DNA from: Lithodes maja
Taxonomy: Eukaryota > Arthropoda > Malacostraca > Decapoda > Lithodidae
DNA: 64,000 nucleotides
Direction: 5' to 3'
Assembly: GCA_037953745.1 (NCBI GenBank)
Contig: JBAKBP010003129.1
Location: forward strand, 62,001-126,000
Each line of letters starts with the position of its first letter. Positions within the stretch are counted from its first letter, which is position 1. The notes under the pieces are model-generated. The model ran no database searches, was not told the origin of the DNA, and saw only the letters and a list, made by a program, of their open reading frames with translations. The position numbers were made by a program, and so were the translations under genes. Shown here piece by piece: positions 31,601 to 41,311 of the stretch.

Positions 31601-34023
31601 TCTATAATCCACTTACTGTTACACAGGCTCTACTTACACCACTAATTCTCACACACTTCAGTATTATCTCACATACCATCCATCCCCTCAAATTACATCA
31701 TCTATTTACACATACAACTCAGTACCACTCTCCATCCATGCTTACACAGCACAGTTCACACAACATGTATCATCACCCATTGATCACACTGTATAACATG
31801 TGTGGACAATGTTAATCACATTAGCTGTGAACTAAAACTGTAGAAAGCATTTTAAGGGTAACCAATGAGCATTTTTGAGAGAGCTTCACTATATTGGAAT
31901 TCATTTCAGAGCACAATGTATAAGCAACATTAAAATTGTGATCATTACGCACGTATTATGCATAACGGTCTAAGTGTTGGATATTGCATAATACGACCAA
32001 TTTACGGTGCACTCACCATCACATACTCCTTAACTACCTATTAAAGTTGAGACAAACTTTTCTCACCTTGATGTAGTAAAATCCGAACACAAGTGGCTGT
32101 ATTGATCAGCATCCTAACAGGGTTTAACTTTTTGTCCGGGTGACATATGCGTAGGAAAATCATGCAAAGTACCACCCCCAGCAGAGCCATCACTATTGCC
32201 AGCCACACTAAGGGCGCCAAGGGAAGTAGAAACACCCATGGGTCTACTTCTGGCTTACCTCGATGGACCAACATCCTACTATACCATATGGTTAAAGGGT
32301 AGGATAGATCTGTCACTCGAGCTCGCTGGAGTGTTGTTTGAAAAAGGCTCAAGCTGAGAGCTACCTCCTGAAAAATATGATGTTATCACGTTGTATTTTG
32401 GGCAGATTCACTAAATGTTAAACCATATTATATATGGCAGTATAAGATAACAGATTGCATTTCTTCAGTATTATAATATGCTTGATACCATTAGTACGCA
32501 GATGGATGACAACAATATGGACAGCTAAATTATATGCATACATGTTATATCATTGCCTGCATTCATCGAATAGAGAGCACACACCTTTCTTTGCAGCATA
32601 CCAATCATGCCAGTGAAGGAACCATTTTGCAATTCTATGCCCCAAGCTTCGTCAGCAGGTCCTTCAGTCTCGAACCTGTTCAAGATGCAAGATTTATCTA
32701 TGACGTTTTATTGATAATCTCACTATGTAGCTCTCTCCAGCATCCTAATACCTTCCTTGCTAAATTATGGTCATCAACGTTATTGTTGAATACACATCAC
32801 ATGTACTGCTATATATCACACCAATTACTTCTGATTCGTGCACTATTTTCTTGAGAACTACATTATCAATATTCAAAGTCTTGTATAACAATGATGATTA
32901 CTTTTCATTTCTCCCTTGGATTCTACATATATTTGATTTATACCATATCCATCAACTTGCGTAAACACATTACATTAGGGTAACGATTTTCTTAGTACAA
33001 CAATAATCCTTGGTTTACTTTAAAAAAAAATCCCTACCACAAGGCCTCTCAACACTTGTATCAATATCGATTGTTATGTTTATTATTGCTATTGGTTAAC
33101 CTGCTCACCAAACTTGTAAAGAATGTCTCTACTATTTTGTTTTCATTTATTATTTCATGACCATTACTTCCTTTTTTATGTGTAATTAATTATCATGTCA
33201 TTGGTATATGCTATCACAATATATATATTCCAAAACTGACTTCTTAAACCAACATAATGTGATCAAATTATGAATGCTTTAGCTTGAGGATGAAATAAAT
33301 TTACCCCCCTTCCCTTCTCAATAGCTACATAAAAAGATAGGAGGCATTAATGGCATCTTGCAATAAGAATTATTAATATAACTTGCGTGAAATTCATGCT
33401 CTTGGCAATAGCTTCAAAGAGGGTCACTTCTGGATCCAATATGACGATTCTCTTCCCACCTGGAGCATCCGGGTCATCTACAATCTTCCTCTTAGTCGAG
33501 GGAAACTCAAGGTATGTCAGCTTCAAATGAGGACCTCTTGAAAGCCTAAACATATATGAAAAACAAAACATTTACATTCAGAATACGTGGGATAATTATC
33601 ATAAAAAACAATTGACACAACCATGATTAAAGCGCATTTCGTTTTTACACACCATCTGGCATACATATTATATTGCAGAGCGAGGTTACTACATCAGTAA
33701 TTGTGGTATGGCATATGGTGAATTATCAATAAACAATTCTAATGATCATTAGTGAGAATTTGTTATTTATATCATCATATTAAAGTGTTTCCACTGTAAA
33801 GAACCGATGTATATTGCAATTAAACATGCTTCCAATTTTCCACCAAGAGTGCGTACATGCAGTGAGAATGCCTTACTTTTCAAATTTACGAGGGTAAAGT
33901 TGGAGGTGGGATGTGAGAACTAATCCTTTCTGAGGTGTCCAAGAGCCAACACGTATTAGCGGGTCGTCTGTGGTTCCGTACGGCAAGTCCACATACACAC
34001 TACCCCTGTTATCCAATAAACCA
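28532..34023 (-). CDS. Ionotropic receptor (iGluR-like) gene, internal nine exons
   Basis: Nine exons in order: 34023-33877, 33545-33387, 32675-32585, 32367-32067, 31179-30962, 30788-30682, 29719-29646, 29037-28938 and 28661-28532. Phases join as 2, 2, 0, 1, 0, 2, 1, 2, giving about 440 residues. The order is ligand-binding lobe S1 (PLIRVGSW; NFTFETEGPADEAWG; GSFTGMIGML), first membrane span (WVFLLPLAPLVWLAIVMALL), pore and second span (LTQSYAGNLMSLLAVRYIPL), then lobe S2 (TRVRRGSHVLITID; FASPKDSPLMPPF; VVESGIYYYW). Such receptors are ligand-gated cation channels, in arthropods often chemosensory. Missing are the N-terminus and the last span. LTR elements adjoin both ends. Subtype and ligand cannot be assigned. 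Confidence 0.9.
28938..29037 (-). CDS. IR exon 8: S2 lobe
   Basis: Acceptor CCACCAG|GG, donor AA|GTAAAG. Encodes CDFYQGREELLPMM and FASPKDSPLMPPFSR, matching the IR pattern a-f-.-K-.-S-P-L. Phases 1 in, 2 out. Confidence 0.9.
29284..29352 (+). mobile_element. tRNA-derived SINE head in an IR intron
   Basis: GTAGTGGTAATGGTGACAG (A-box-like) and GGGTTCGAATCCTAG (B box, about 29327). Lies in the intron between exons 8 and 7. An (AC)n tract lies at 29158-29174. Confidence 0.55.
29646..29719 (-). CDS. IR exon 7: S2 lobe
   Basis: Acceptor CTTTCAG|G, donor AAAG|GTTAAG. 74 bases encoding RGSHVLITIDSRTIPMMAQ. Phases 2 in, 1 out agree with both neighbours. Confidence 0.85.
29997..30424. mobile_element. 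TTAA-target MITE in an IR intron
   Basis: TTAA at 29993-29996 and 30425-30428. The ends read CCCATACAGCCACAGCGACG and, inverted, CCCGTCCAGCCCCGGCTAG. CCC termini at TTAA are piggyBac-like. Two inner GCGCG-rich units (near 30005 and 30058) look duplicated. Noncoding. Confidence 0.65.
30682..30788 (-). CDS. IR exon 6: after the pore
   Basis: Acceptor CGCTCAG|G, donor GTCAG|GTTCAG (weak). Encodes DADTGIMGEVGALQHTGRL and LNRLTAAYLDTRV. Phases 0 in, 2 out. A (GA)n tract at 30841-30862 is intronic. Confidence 0.85.
30962..31179 (-). CDS. IR exon 5: pore loop and second membrane span
   Basis: Acceptor TTCTTCAG|AT, donor TTTTTTG|GTAAAT. Encodes WWWWERVVVGVWMLMTLVLT then QSYAGNLMSLLAVRYIPLPI and LQDIVDNPVTLLLPRGT, a clear IR pore-to-S2 stretch. 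218 bases, phase 1 in, 0 out. Confidence 0.92.
31180..32066. other. IR intron 4-5
   Basis: Intron of 887 bases. No element recognised. Confidence 0.6.
32067..32367 (-). CDS. IR exon 4: first membrane span
   Basis: Acceptor TTTTTCAG|GAG, donor CATCAAG|GTGAGA. Encodes RVTDLSYPLTIWYSRMLVHR (end of S1), then the hydrophobic WVFLLPLAPLVWLAIVMALL and GVVLCMIFL. 301 bases, phase 0 in, 1 out. Confidence 0.92.
32585..32675 (-). CDS. IR exon 3: S1 lobe core
   Basis: Acceptor TTGAACAG|G, donor AGAAAG|GTGTGT. 30 residues including DEAWGIELQNGSFTGMIGML, the characteristic W-G...G-.-w-t-G-M-.-G block. Phase 2 in requires the GC donor of exon 2. Confidence 0.9.
32676..33386. other. IR intron 2-3, probable GC-AG type
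   Basis: Donor GCAAGT at 33386-33381. A GT donor two bases later would end exon 2 in phase 0 and create an immediate stop in exon 3. GC keeps phase 2 and gives NFTFETEGP. No other element recognised. Confidence 0.65.
33387..33545 (-). CDS. IR exon 2: S1 lobe
   Basis: Acceptor ATGTTTAG|G. Encodes LSRGPHLKLTYLEFPSTKRK, then VILDPEVTLFEAIAKSMNF. The chain into exon 3 (MNF-T-FETEG) matches the IR lNFty motif. 159 bases, phase 2 in and out. Confidence 0.88.
33877..34023 (-). CDS. IR exon 1 seen: S1 start, cut by an LTR
   Basis: Encodes LLDNRGSVYVDLPYGTTDDP and LIRVGSWTPQKG, then YPRKFEK, with donor GAAAA|GTAAGG. The frame is open up to the LTR at 34024. A possible acceptor (GATAACAG|GGG, near 34006) would put the LTR in the intron instead. 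Upstream exons are not found. Confidence 0.75.
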
Positions 34024-35871
34024 TGTTACGACCGGGCACTCGGGTACACTAGGGCTCTCACACAGGACTCGAGTATGGCTCGCTGCCACAACGGAAACAC
34101 ACGATCCCAACCCCAGAGTACTGCCAGCCGAACAAAAAACACCAATACCCTCCAGAGTTCTATCTGCTATAACGGGGTATACAAGAACTCGGTACTAGCG
34201 TTTCACAACAGACTAATAAAGAGACGGGAGTTATCTAGTCTGGTCAACAATCAAACAAAGAAGTAAATACAACAACACCAAAGAATAGTGTTGGCCGAAG
34301 CCGAAGTAATCCACCCTTGACTAAGAACTTAAGAAGTCCTCCACCCTCTACTTCGGATCGGCACTATTACGTTACGTTAAACAATAGTCCTCGAGCATCG
34401 AGCAAGGAATCTTCTGATAAAGTTAGATGCTTCTCGGATACTCGTAAGAAGTAAGTATCGGATTTTGAACAGCAATTCAATAAGCAACACACTGGCAATT
34501 AACTAATATTAAAGGCTTTAAATTGACATAAGAAGAATTATAAGAATAGACAGTAGTAAATGGCAAACATATAAAAGAAGTACTCCGACAATGCACTGGC
34601 AATAGCCTACTAGGATTGTGCTCGGGGGCCACTAATCTCTAAAGTAGCTATGCGTGCCACACATGAAATCAATAGTGCATAAACAATAACATACATAAGG
34701 AAAGCTTCAATACTATGCTGTATCTGCTGACCGATCAAAGTCTAGCTGGGATGTAGTAGGCTAGGAAACAATGGCTGAGCAAGCGGCTCGTAGCCTAGCG
34801 AGGTCCTTAAGACTGTGCGGCCAAATTACGGTAATTGACGGGATGCTCTCTTGGGAGATCCAGATCACTAGTATCTGGTTCTCTCCTGGCGATCCTCTCA
34901 AAGTCAAGCAAACGAGTTAGCACAGTGCTGGGTGGCAGAGGCAAAAGCCCTCACTCGCAACACAGTGCTAAACTCACAAGGTACACAGTCAGAAAGACCA
35001 CCTAGGCTTTCCAAGTCTCCGTTGCGATTGTACAGGTTCAACAAAACCTAATACACATCGGGAATCACAACTCTAGTAGCCTTATCCCAGTCTAGCATCA
35101 CCTAGATCAGCAGAAAACAGGAACATGAATAATCATACACAGGGAAATGCATATACGAGTGCAACAAACATTAATCAATCCTATTCTAGTTATCCCTTCC
35201 AAAATAGGCTATCGAATAGGCATATATCTCGTGAGAACTCAAGCGACAATACTTTGGCTGACTAAATCTGCACCAAAGGGGTCATTGAGGTTATAAAGGG
35301 TCGGGAAGAGAAGAAGGTAGGCGGTACAGAGAGTAGGGAAAGTTCACATCAGTCGGAAGAATATATATAGTTGCAAGGGATATGAGAAGTCGCTCTGCCT
35401 TATGAGTTCTGAGGAAAATGCGGCTAGACTTCCCTTTTTATACTCGGCCCTCTAGTGAGCATATCGCCAACTACTAAGGACCGCCCACTAGCAATCGTTA
35501 CGTAATATTCTCTCTCAATCTGGGATCGACAAAGGATTTCCCACGCACTGAGGGGGAGGAGGGAGGAGGGAATTAGGCCTACCTGCCGCATGGCGCACTC
35601 ACTGGCCCCCCCGTACTCTCTCTCTCTCTCCTCTCATCATTACAAATAAGTCCCACACACAACACTTATAACTAATGATATAAAATAGAACTCGTTGACT
35701 CAGATGAAAACAAAATACATATTTATAATACTTATAGTACAACGGCTCACATAAACTAAGTTAGGAAACTCTACACAGACTACAGCCAAAGTTCCTGCCC
35801 TGACGATCCTAGCGAGAGTGGGGCATGACTGGGCGTTCTGTACAGCATGCTCATACTCGACATGCGTCACA
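34024..35871 (-). repeat. LTR of the minus-strand element
   Basis: 1,848 bases, nearly identical to the solo LTR at 10866-12732. TGTGACGCATGTCGAG at its minus-strand start and CGTAACA at its end. It adjoins IR exon 1. Confidence 0.92.
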
Positions 35872-36357
35872 CACCCCCCAAGATTTTACTTGCTCAACCC
35901 TGAGCTAAAATCTGATACACAGAACCCCATCAAGCCCCCCACACCCAGCGACCGCATGGCACTACAACAAAGCTGAGTTTATCACTAACACACATCTTAT
36001 AAAAAAAAAAAATTCATATTTTATAACTCCTCCCAACAATAGCAAAAGACACAATATCATGCTCCCAGAGCGAGCTTACAGCAGCTCAGCCGTTTGATAG
36101 TTCGTGGACTACTCAAACTCTATAGGCTATGACAAACTTATACAATTATCTATATAAAAAAAGAAAGAGTTTTTATATGATTTTTTTATATTTTAATGTT
36201 TTTTCCGGCTGCACTATAAGGGCAGCCTATTTTTCTTCTATACCAAACGCTCAACTCCTGCTTTACGACCCAATACGCTGGGCTACAACCGCGAGCCAAC
36301 AAGCACCAAGCGCAAAATACTATTCAAACTAAAGCAGGAGGCTACCCGTGTGTCAAT
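35872..36357. other. Element 3-prime noncoding region
   Basis: Between the polypurine tract and the pol stop. Contains A- and T-runs at 36001-36012 and 36158-36190. No coding seen. Confidence 0.5.
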
Positions 36358-38658
36358 CTACCCAGGATCATATACCCTTGAACGACCATCTGCAACCACG
36401 TTATCACAACCGGCAATATGGCGTATGTCCAGGTTATATACCAATAACCTTAGTGACCACCTGGTCAGCCTCATATTCCGATTGTGAAACTGGTCCAAGA
36501 ACTTGAGAGGGTGATGATCTGGGTAAACTACAACGACCGGACCATAGGCTGGAACATAGACCTCGAAATGCCCCAGCGCAAGCACAACCGCCAGCAGCTC
36601 CTCCTCGACAACAGAGCAGCTCCCCTGGGCCGAATTGTACTTCTCCGAGCCGAATTTAACAAGATGCTCCAGCCCATCATCGTCCTTTTCAATTTCATTC
36701 ATCAGGTTCTGAAACGTTGCTAGTGCATTCTTACGTCCGTCAGGCATAACATTGCACTGGTAGGCACTCCCGTCCACAACATCCAGCTCTGCTTGCACCA
36801 TAGGCTGTCGAGCAGGATTTATACGGTAGGGAATTAAACTGAGCCTTGCACTATCTCCACAAACAACATGCCTAGTGCCCTCCCACAACCCAGCCGAGAC
36901 CGCAGCTTCTAACCTGTAGTCTCCCTCCTTCTCCACCTTCGTCCCTAGGACAGCCAGGTCATGAGAGGGACAATCAGTACCACCTGTGCAGTCACTTCCA
37001 TAGTTCATTATTGCTAAGGCTTCCCCGCCGATACCGTACATGCGCACCCCCGCATTCCTTGTGACGACATCTGCCTGCGCAGCATCACCGCTTTCAGCGA
37101 CATGGCCAGATACAGTCGGTCTATGGTAGGGCTGTTGCATTAGACTAGAGCAGCATTGGGAGGCTATGCGACGACCGGGCACTGCGATACCACAGCCGAC
37201 CTTACCAATCTGCTCAATGTCCTCCTTTTGACCACCACCCTTGGCAGCCATGGGTCGACCCTGACCTGGCAACCATGCCAAAGCCTCGTCGCCCACCTTG
37301 AACCACCGAAACAACGAGGCTAACGGTCTTTCAACATTCACGTGACCTGCCCGTGGAACATCTTGCACCGCCCGAGTTGTGAGACTCAGGGGCTCGGCAC
37401 GACCAGTGGGGTATGAACCGAGCTGGTGCTGGAGTGCTGCACACTGCTGCTCAGGCAGGTGCTCTAGCGCTTCCACAGCCACCAGACTCGTGTCCCCCGC
37501 CCACTGTTCCGCCGAGACATGACAATCCCTACTCTCCTCCACCTGTGCCCTACTGCCCCCCTCTCCTTCTCCACCTTGGCCGCTGCAGACCAACGCAGGG
37601 ACAGTAGGCTGCTCAGGTGGTTGCCTCACAAACTCCTCCAACAGGTTCACATGACATGCTTCCCTGTCCTCGTGTTTGATCTCGACAGCACCATTACCAC
37701 ACTTCTGAACTTCCGGATCCTCCAACTGCAGTTTACAAATATCTGAGGGAACCAACCTGTCTAGAGGCTTCCGAAGCAACCCAAGTCCTCCCCCAATATC
37801 AAACTGAGCAACCCTTTTTTCTCTCCGTGTGTAACGTTTCTGCCTCGGAGTCTCTTCCGGCCCTACCTCCTCACTAGCTGTGACAGGTCCTGGGGCCTCT
37901 CCAGACTCTAACATAGTTGCCAATACTGAATCACCCAGGAGAGCCGCCGAGTCAAAACTCTTAAAACCAACTCCAGCTTTAGCCTCCTCCTGTTGATCGT
38001 TCCTCTGCTGGTCTGAAGACTGAGGACTAGGCTGTGACACTTTAGCTGCCCGAGCTCGGGTGACAGCACACGCCATGGGTTGTGTCTGGCACCGCTCGAC
38101 CCACTCTTGTTCTCCCCCACTCACGTCGGCCGGCCTCTCGGCAACGACTAAGGGTAGAACCTCAGAAGCGGGCATTGCAAAGTCGTTGCCGAGAAGAAGG
38201 TCGACGCCCTCCACTGGCAGTTTCTCCACAATCCCGACATCCAATTCTCGTGCCACACCATCCACCTCCAACTCCAACCGCACCAGCGGGTATGACCGAG
38301 TTGCATTAATACCCTGCACCACTACCACCCGAGCCGCATTTATAGGGTAGCCAGTCAAGTTGTTCATCAGAGTCTGGGAAGCACCTGTATCACGCAAGAC
38401 CTCTACTCCATGCTTGCGCCCCGCCCACATCACGCAACCCCGTCCTCTATGGTCGCAAAAAACATCCTGAGCAGGGTTCGAGCCTCCCAGGTGCTTCTGC
38501 ATTGGCTGTGCCTCAGCCTCTGACGAACTGCCCCGGGCAAACTCAGAAGACTTCGGAGACACACCAATGTTGCAGGCCAAAGACACAGCTGCTGTAGGTG
38601 GTTTGCTAGGACAGACTCTTGCAAAGTGCCCCTTTTCATGACAATGATAACACTCCAA
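36358..38658 (-). CDS. Rearranged protease/pol-remnant ORF, 766 codons
   Basis: Starts with the CCHC knuckle (CYHCHEKGHFARVC), then the protease DTGASQTLM at about residue 92, and an open linker. Then the order is scrambled relative to the 21552 ORF. First comes the IN C-terminal end (CHVNLLEEFVRQPPE). Next is the IN-RT linker (VSAEQWAGD), then an IN zinc-region piece (VPRAGHVNVERPLASL) fused to an IN C-terminal piece (LPGQGRPMAAK). An RT piece (YQCNVMPDGRKNALATF) and the RNase H end (EEELLAVVLALGHFEVYVPA; HHPLKFLDQFHNRNMRLT) follow. The catalytic RT YLDD and integrase DDE are missing. The long open frame across these joints is odd. Confidence 0.85.
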   Translation of the reverse strand: MECYHCHEKGHFARVCPSKPPTAAVSLACNIGVSPKSSEFARGSSSEAEAQPMQKHLGGSNPAQDVFCDHRGRGCVMWAGRKHGVEVLRDTGASQTLMNNLTGYPINAARVVVVQGINATRSYPLVRLELEVDGVARELDVGIVEKLPVEGVDLLLGNDFAMPASEVLPLVVAERPADVSGGEQEWVERCQTQPMACAVTRARAAKVSQPSPQSSDQQRNDQQEEAKAGVGFKSFDSAALLGDSVLATMLESGEAPGPVTASEEVGPEETPRQKRYTRREKRVAQFDIGGGLGLLRKPLDRLVPSDICKLQLEDPEVQKCGNGAVEIKHEDREACHVNLLEEFVRQPPEQPTVPALVCSGQGGEGEGGSRAQVEESRDCHVSAEQWAGDTSLVAVEALEHLPEQQCAALQHQLGSYPTGRAEPLSLTTRAVQDVPRAGHVNVERPLASLFRWFKVGDEALAWLPGQGRPMAAKGGGQKEDIEQIGKVGCGIAVPGRRIASQCCSSLMQQPYHRPTVSGHVAESGDAAQADVVTRNAGVRMYGIGGEALAIMNYGSDCTGGTDCPSHDLAVLGTKVEKEGDYRLEAAVSAGLWEGTRHVVCGDSARLSLIPYRINPARQPMVQAELDVVDGSAYQCNVMPDGRKNALATFQNLMNEIEKDDDGLEHLVKFGSEKYNSAQGSCSVVEEELLAVVLALGHFEVYVPAYGPVVVVYPDHHPLKFLDQFHNRNMRLTRWSLRLLVYNLDIRHIAGCDNVVADGRSRVYDPG

Positions 38659-39650
38659 CTCCCCTCTGGGCTTCCCTTGGTACTGGGAAGGGCCCGGCCC
38701 CTTCTTAAATGGGACGGTGCTAGTCTTGTGGTCAGTCTTGGTATCATAGCTCTTGTACTTGTTTGCATAATGTATATCACTAACTCGGGGGGTGGGGCGT
38801 CACGCCCCTTGTTACCTGACTCACTACGCTGGACAGACCCGCACCCACGAATCAGTGATAGCCGGAGGTCAGCCATCTCAGCTGCCTCCTGTAGAGTTTT
38901 TGGGTTCTTTTCTTTAATAGTTAAAGTCATTTCTGCACCAGTACACTTATAAAACTGCTCGAGCAGAAACAGCTCAGTCAACTGTTCGGCCGTCTCAGCT
39001 TTCTCAGAACGTGTCCAGTTTGTAAGTGCATCTTTTAAGTCCCGGGCATGTTCAAGAAAGGTCGCCTCCCTAGTCTTCGTAACACCCCGAAACTTCAATC
39101 GATATGTTTCTGGTTGCAACTCGTATGCCCGTAGGACAGCTCTCTTCAATTCTGGGTAGTCAATGCAAGACTCTAAAGGTAGTGCATCATAAGCCTTCAG
39201 ACCCTTACCCGTAAGTCTTGAGGAGACTAGAGCTGCCCACTTCTCTTCAGGCCAATTATGCTCCCTACACTTCTTCTCAAAACGATTAAAAAATTCTGTG
39301 ACTTCAGTTTCACTAAATGCCGGCACCAATTTGACTAAGTGGGACAAGGACTGTTCTCTTACTTGGCCCTCACGGCCCATCCGAGTCCCTGTCGACTCTG
39401 CACGAGTCTTATCTAAATCTATTTGAGCACAATATTTCTCTGAGTCGTACCTAAGCTCAGCCTCGTGCCTCCTAGTCTCAGCCTCAATCTCATGCCTCCT
39501 AGTCTCATTCTCCTGCTTCCTAGACTCAGCCTCAATCTCCTTCTCCTGCTTCCTAGACTCAGCCTCAATCTCATGCTTCCTAGTCTCAATTTTAGCAAGC
39601 TCAAGTCTAAATATCATATCTGGAGACAGGCAGGAAGAGGGAGCTGCCAC
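38430..39650 (-). CDS. Gag of the minus-strand element, frameshifted at its end
   Basis: About 300 meaningful residues. A charged repeat region (EIEAESRKQE/ETRRHEIEAE, about 25-70) probably forms a coiled coil. Then comes the capsid-like SCAN-type region (VTEFFNRFEKKC; LKRAVLRAYELQPETYRLKF). The frame goes wrong at about 38780-38800: the expected basic linker and CCHC knuckle are in the frame of the 766-codon ORF. The ORF start lies 16 bases from the N gap, so the true N-terminus may be missing. Confidence 0.85.
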   Translation of the reverse strand: MAAPSSCLSPDMIFRLELAKIETRKHEIEAESRKQEKEIEAESRKQENETRRHEIEAETRRHEAELRYDSEKYCAQIDLDKTRAESTGTRMGREGQVREQSLSHLVKLVPAFSETEVTEFFNRFEKKCREHNWPEEKWAALVSSRLTGKGLKAYDALPLESCIDYPELKRAVLRAYELQPETYRLKFRGVTKTREATFLEHARDLKDALTNWTRSEKAETAEQLTELFLLEQFYKCTGAEMTLTIKEKNPKTLQEAAEMADLRLSLIRGCGSVQRSESGNKGRDAPPPELVIYIMQTSTRAMIPRLTTRLAPSHLRRGRALPSTKGSPEGSWSVIIVMKRGTLQESVLANHLQQLCLWPATLVCLRSLLSLPGAVRQRLRHSQCRSTWEARTLLRMFFATIEDGVA

Positions 39651-39665
39651 TACTGAAGGAGGGGG

Positions 39666-39865
39666 NNNNNNNNNNNNNNNNNNNNNNNNNNNNNNNNNNN
39701 NNNNNNNNNNNNNNNNNNNNNNNNNNNNNNNNNNNNNNNNNNNNNNNNNNNNNNNNNNNNNNNNNNNNNNNNNNNNNNNNNNNNNNNNNNNNNNNNNNNN
39801 NNNNNNNNNNNNNNNNNNNNNNNNNNNNNNNNNNNNNNNNNNNNNNNNNNNNNNNNNNNNNNNNN
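39666..39865. other. Assembly gap (200 N)
   Basis: A run of exactly 200 N, so probably of nominal size. It separates the LTR element from unrelated sequence. Confidence 0.99.
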
Positions 39866-40110
39866 GTTGAAAGAAATGGCAATTTCTGCGTTGGAAATTT
39901 TATTATTCAAAGTTTCCAGGTCTCTGATGAGTTTTCGCTGGGTGGCAGGAAGTAGATGAAGGAGATGAGCAAAATTCATGGTGGTACAGGGTTACATTAA
40001 TGTACATGATGATACAGGATATACGACGCGTTTCACTGGACAACCAGCATAATCAAGTAAGGATAGAATGATATAAAAGGTAAACAGGAAGGGTACATTT
40101 AGAGGCGCTT
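39866..40110 (-). mobile_element. Possible Penelope-like element 5-prime end
   Basis: A minus-strand ORF runs from about 39979 into the gap: MNFAHLLHLLPATQRKLI then LNNKISNAEIAISFN. This resembles N-termini of Penelope-like proteins as I remember them. Upstream on the same strand, CTGG-TTGT-CCAG followed by TGAAACGCG (about 40050-40020) looks like part of a degenerate hammerhead. Weak evidence. Confidence 0.3.
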
Positions 40111-40232
40111 CCATTTAATTTGAGCGATTTCCAGCGACAGGTATTTTAGAGTGATGTTCTTTAGTGTATTGGTTTGGTCCACGCTCTGCGGAATTCATAT
40201 GGTTAAGGGGAGATGGGACTTTTTTTGTTTTG

Positions 40233-40304
40233 TTTTGGAGGACAAGTAGCCTAGAAGGGTCGCTAGACCTCTTGTTGCTTGATTTCCTTTGTACTCCTTT
40301 GTAC
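40233..40304 (+). mobile_element. Small retroposon, copy 4 (5-prime truncated)
   Basis: Starts at TTTTGGAGGACAAG and ends CCTTTGTACTCCTTTGTAC, the family tail. Only about 72 bases remain. Confidence 0.7.
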
Positions 40305-40461
40305 AAACCCAACAAGAACACCAGAGAGTAGCAATCGTAGACCTCTCTTCTTTGTCGCAGTGAAAAATGTTGTGAGAAAGAGAGAGTCTGGGAGGATATA
40401 GGAAGTGGAGGAGGAAGTCGGGGGAGAGGAAATTGGTGTCTAGGCCGAGAAAAAATATATC

Positions 40462-40463
<2 letters not shown>

Positions 40464-40513
<50 letters not shown>
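40464..40513. repeat. (GA)n microsatellite
   Basis: About 25 GA units. The Leu/Ser ORF across it is not a gene. Confidence 0.95.
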
Positions 40514-40515
<2 letters not shown>

Positions 40516-40837
40516 GGGATTATCAAAACCAATCACTATGTTCTAGTTATTCAGATTTCCCGTTTTCAATTCACTACAAATATTACGAGCGTATAGTTTA
40601 TTATTGTTTTCACCTGGTAGTAATTTTAATCCCATAACAGCTGATTTCCCGATGTTTAATGAAAATATATGTAGCTTCTATATGTCTGTATCATATTAAT
40701 ACCAAGCTTCCATACCTAAACACACATCTTACTACAGATTTTTCGTAATAGCCGAGTAATTAAGATGCTAAGAGACTGAATATTCTGTAATGTGATATAA
40801 TCTATATTTTATTAATTTCACCACAACACCAAACACC

Positions 40838-40945
40838 TTCAATGGAATTAATGAAAGCATACATGTGATCCACCGGGATTCGAACCTGGGTTATCACACA
40901 CATATTTGTAAACACTCTAACCATTACACCACCAAGACGGTTAAA
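40838..40945 (-). mobile_element. tRNA-derived SINE (family S2)
   Basis: On the minus strand: TTGGTGGTGTAATGGTTAGA (A box), GGTTCGAATCCCGGTGG (B box), then the tail TATGCTTTCATTAATTCCAT. Same layout as 46735-46834. Confidence 0.7.
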
Positions 40946-41058
40946 AAGTAGATAAGCATATTACAGTTCAACATGTATATATAAGTAAGTAGTTAAACCA
41001 TTTCGCTTAAGGCTAGACTATTATGTTTTTTACACCAATCAACTTCACATCTACTCAA

Positions 41059-41162
41059 TTAAATGAAATCAACAAATACATGTGGCACTCCGAGGACTCG
41101 AACCCAGGATACTCCCATCGAAATTCCGCGCACTATGCATTACGCTATCAAGACAGTTCCCG
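41059..41162 (-). mobile_element. tRNA-derived SINE (family S1)
   Basis: Minus strand: TTGATAGCGTAATGCATAGT, then GGGTTCGAGTCCTCGG, then the tail TATTTGTTGATTTCATTTAA, as at 15031-15140. Confidence 0.7.
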
Positions 41163-41311
41163 TAAAACGCTTGCGTGCTTAAATTAGCCAGAGCATGCAA
41201 AGCTCTGAACTAACTAGTAAACATAGATGGCCAAAAATAATGTTTGGATAGAAGAAAAAATAAGTGGCGAAAAAAGTTAATTGTCCTGATATAAATAGTG
41301 CCGGGGCTTAA

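Larger units (their letters stand above)
34024..39665 (-). mobile_element. Non-autonomous Gmr1-like LTR element, cut by the N gap
   Basis: From the gap leftwards: gag (39650-38430), a rearranged pol ORF (38658-36358), a polypurine tract (inverted CCCCCCAA, 35874-35881) and an LTR (35871-34024). The 5-prime LTR should lie beyond 39665 but is lost in the gap. It is closely related in gag and protease to the element at 19101 but belongs to a different LTR subfamily. The RT core and most of integrase are absent. Confidence 0.85.

Noticed and set aside
36484..36723. Plus-strand ORFs opposite the 36358-38658 ORF
   Set aside because: They are antisense shadows of the retroelement ORF, which has recognisable motifs.
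40838..41162. Functional tRNA genes
   Set aside because: A and B boxes exist but the acceptor stem does not close, arm spacing is wrong and shared non-tRNA tails follow, as in SINEs.
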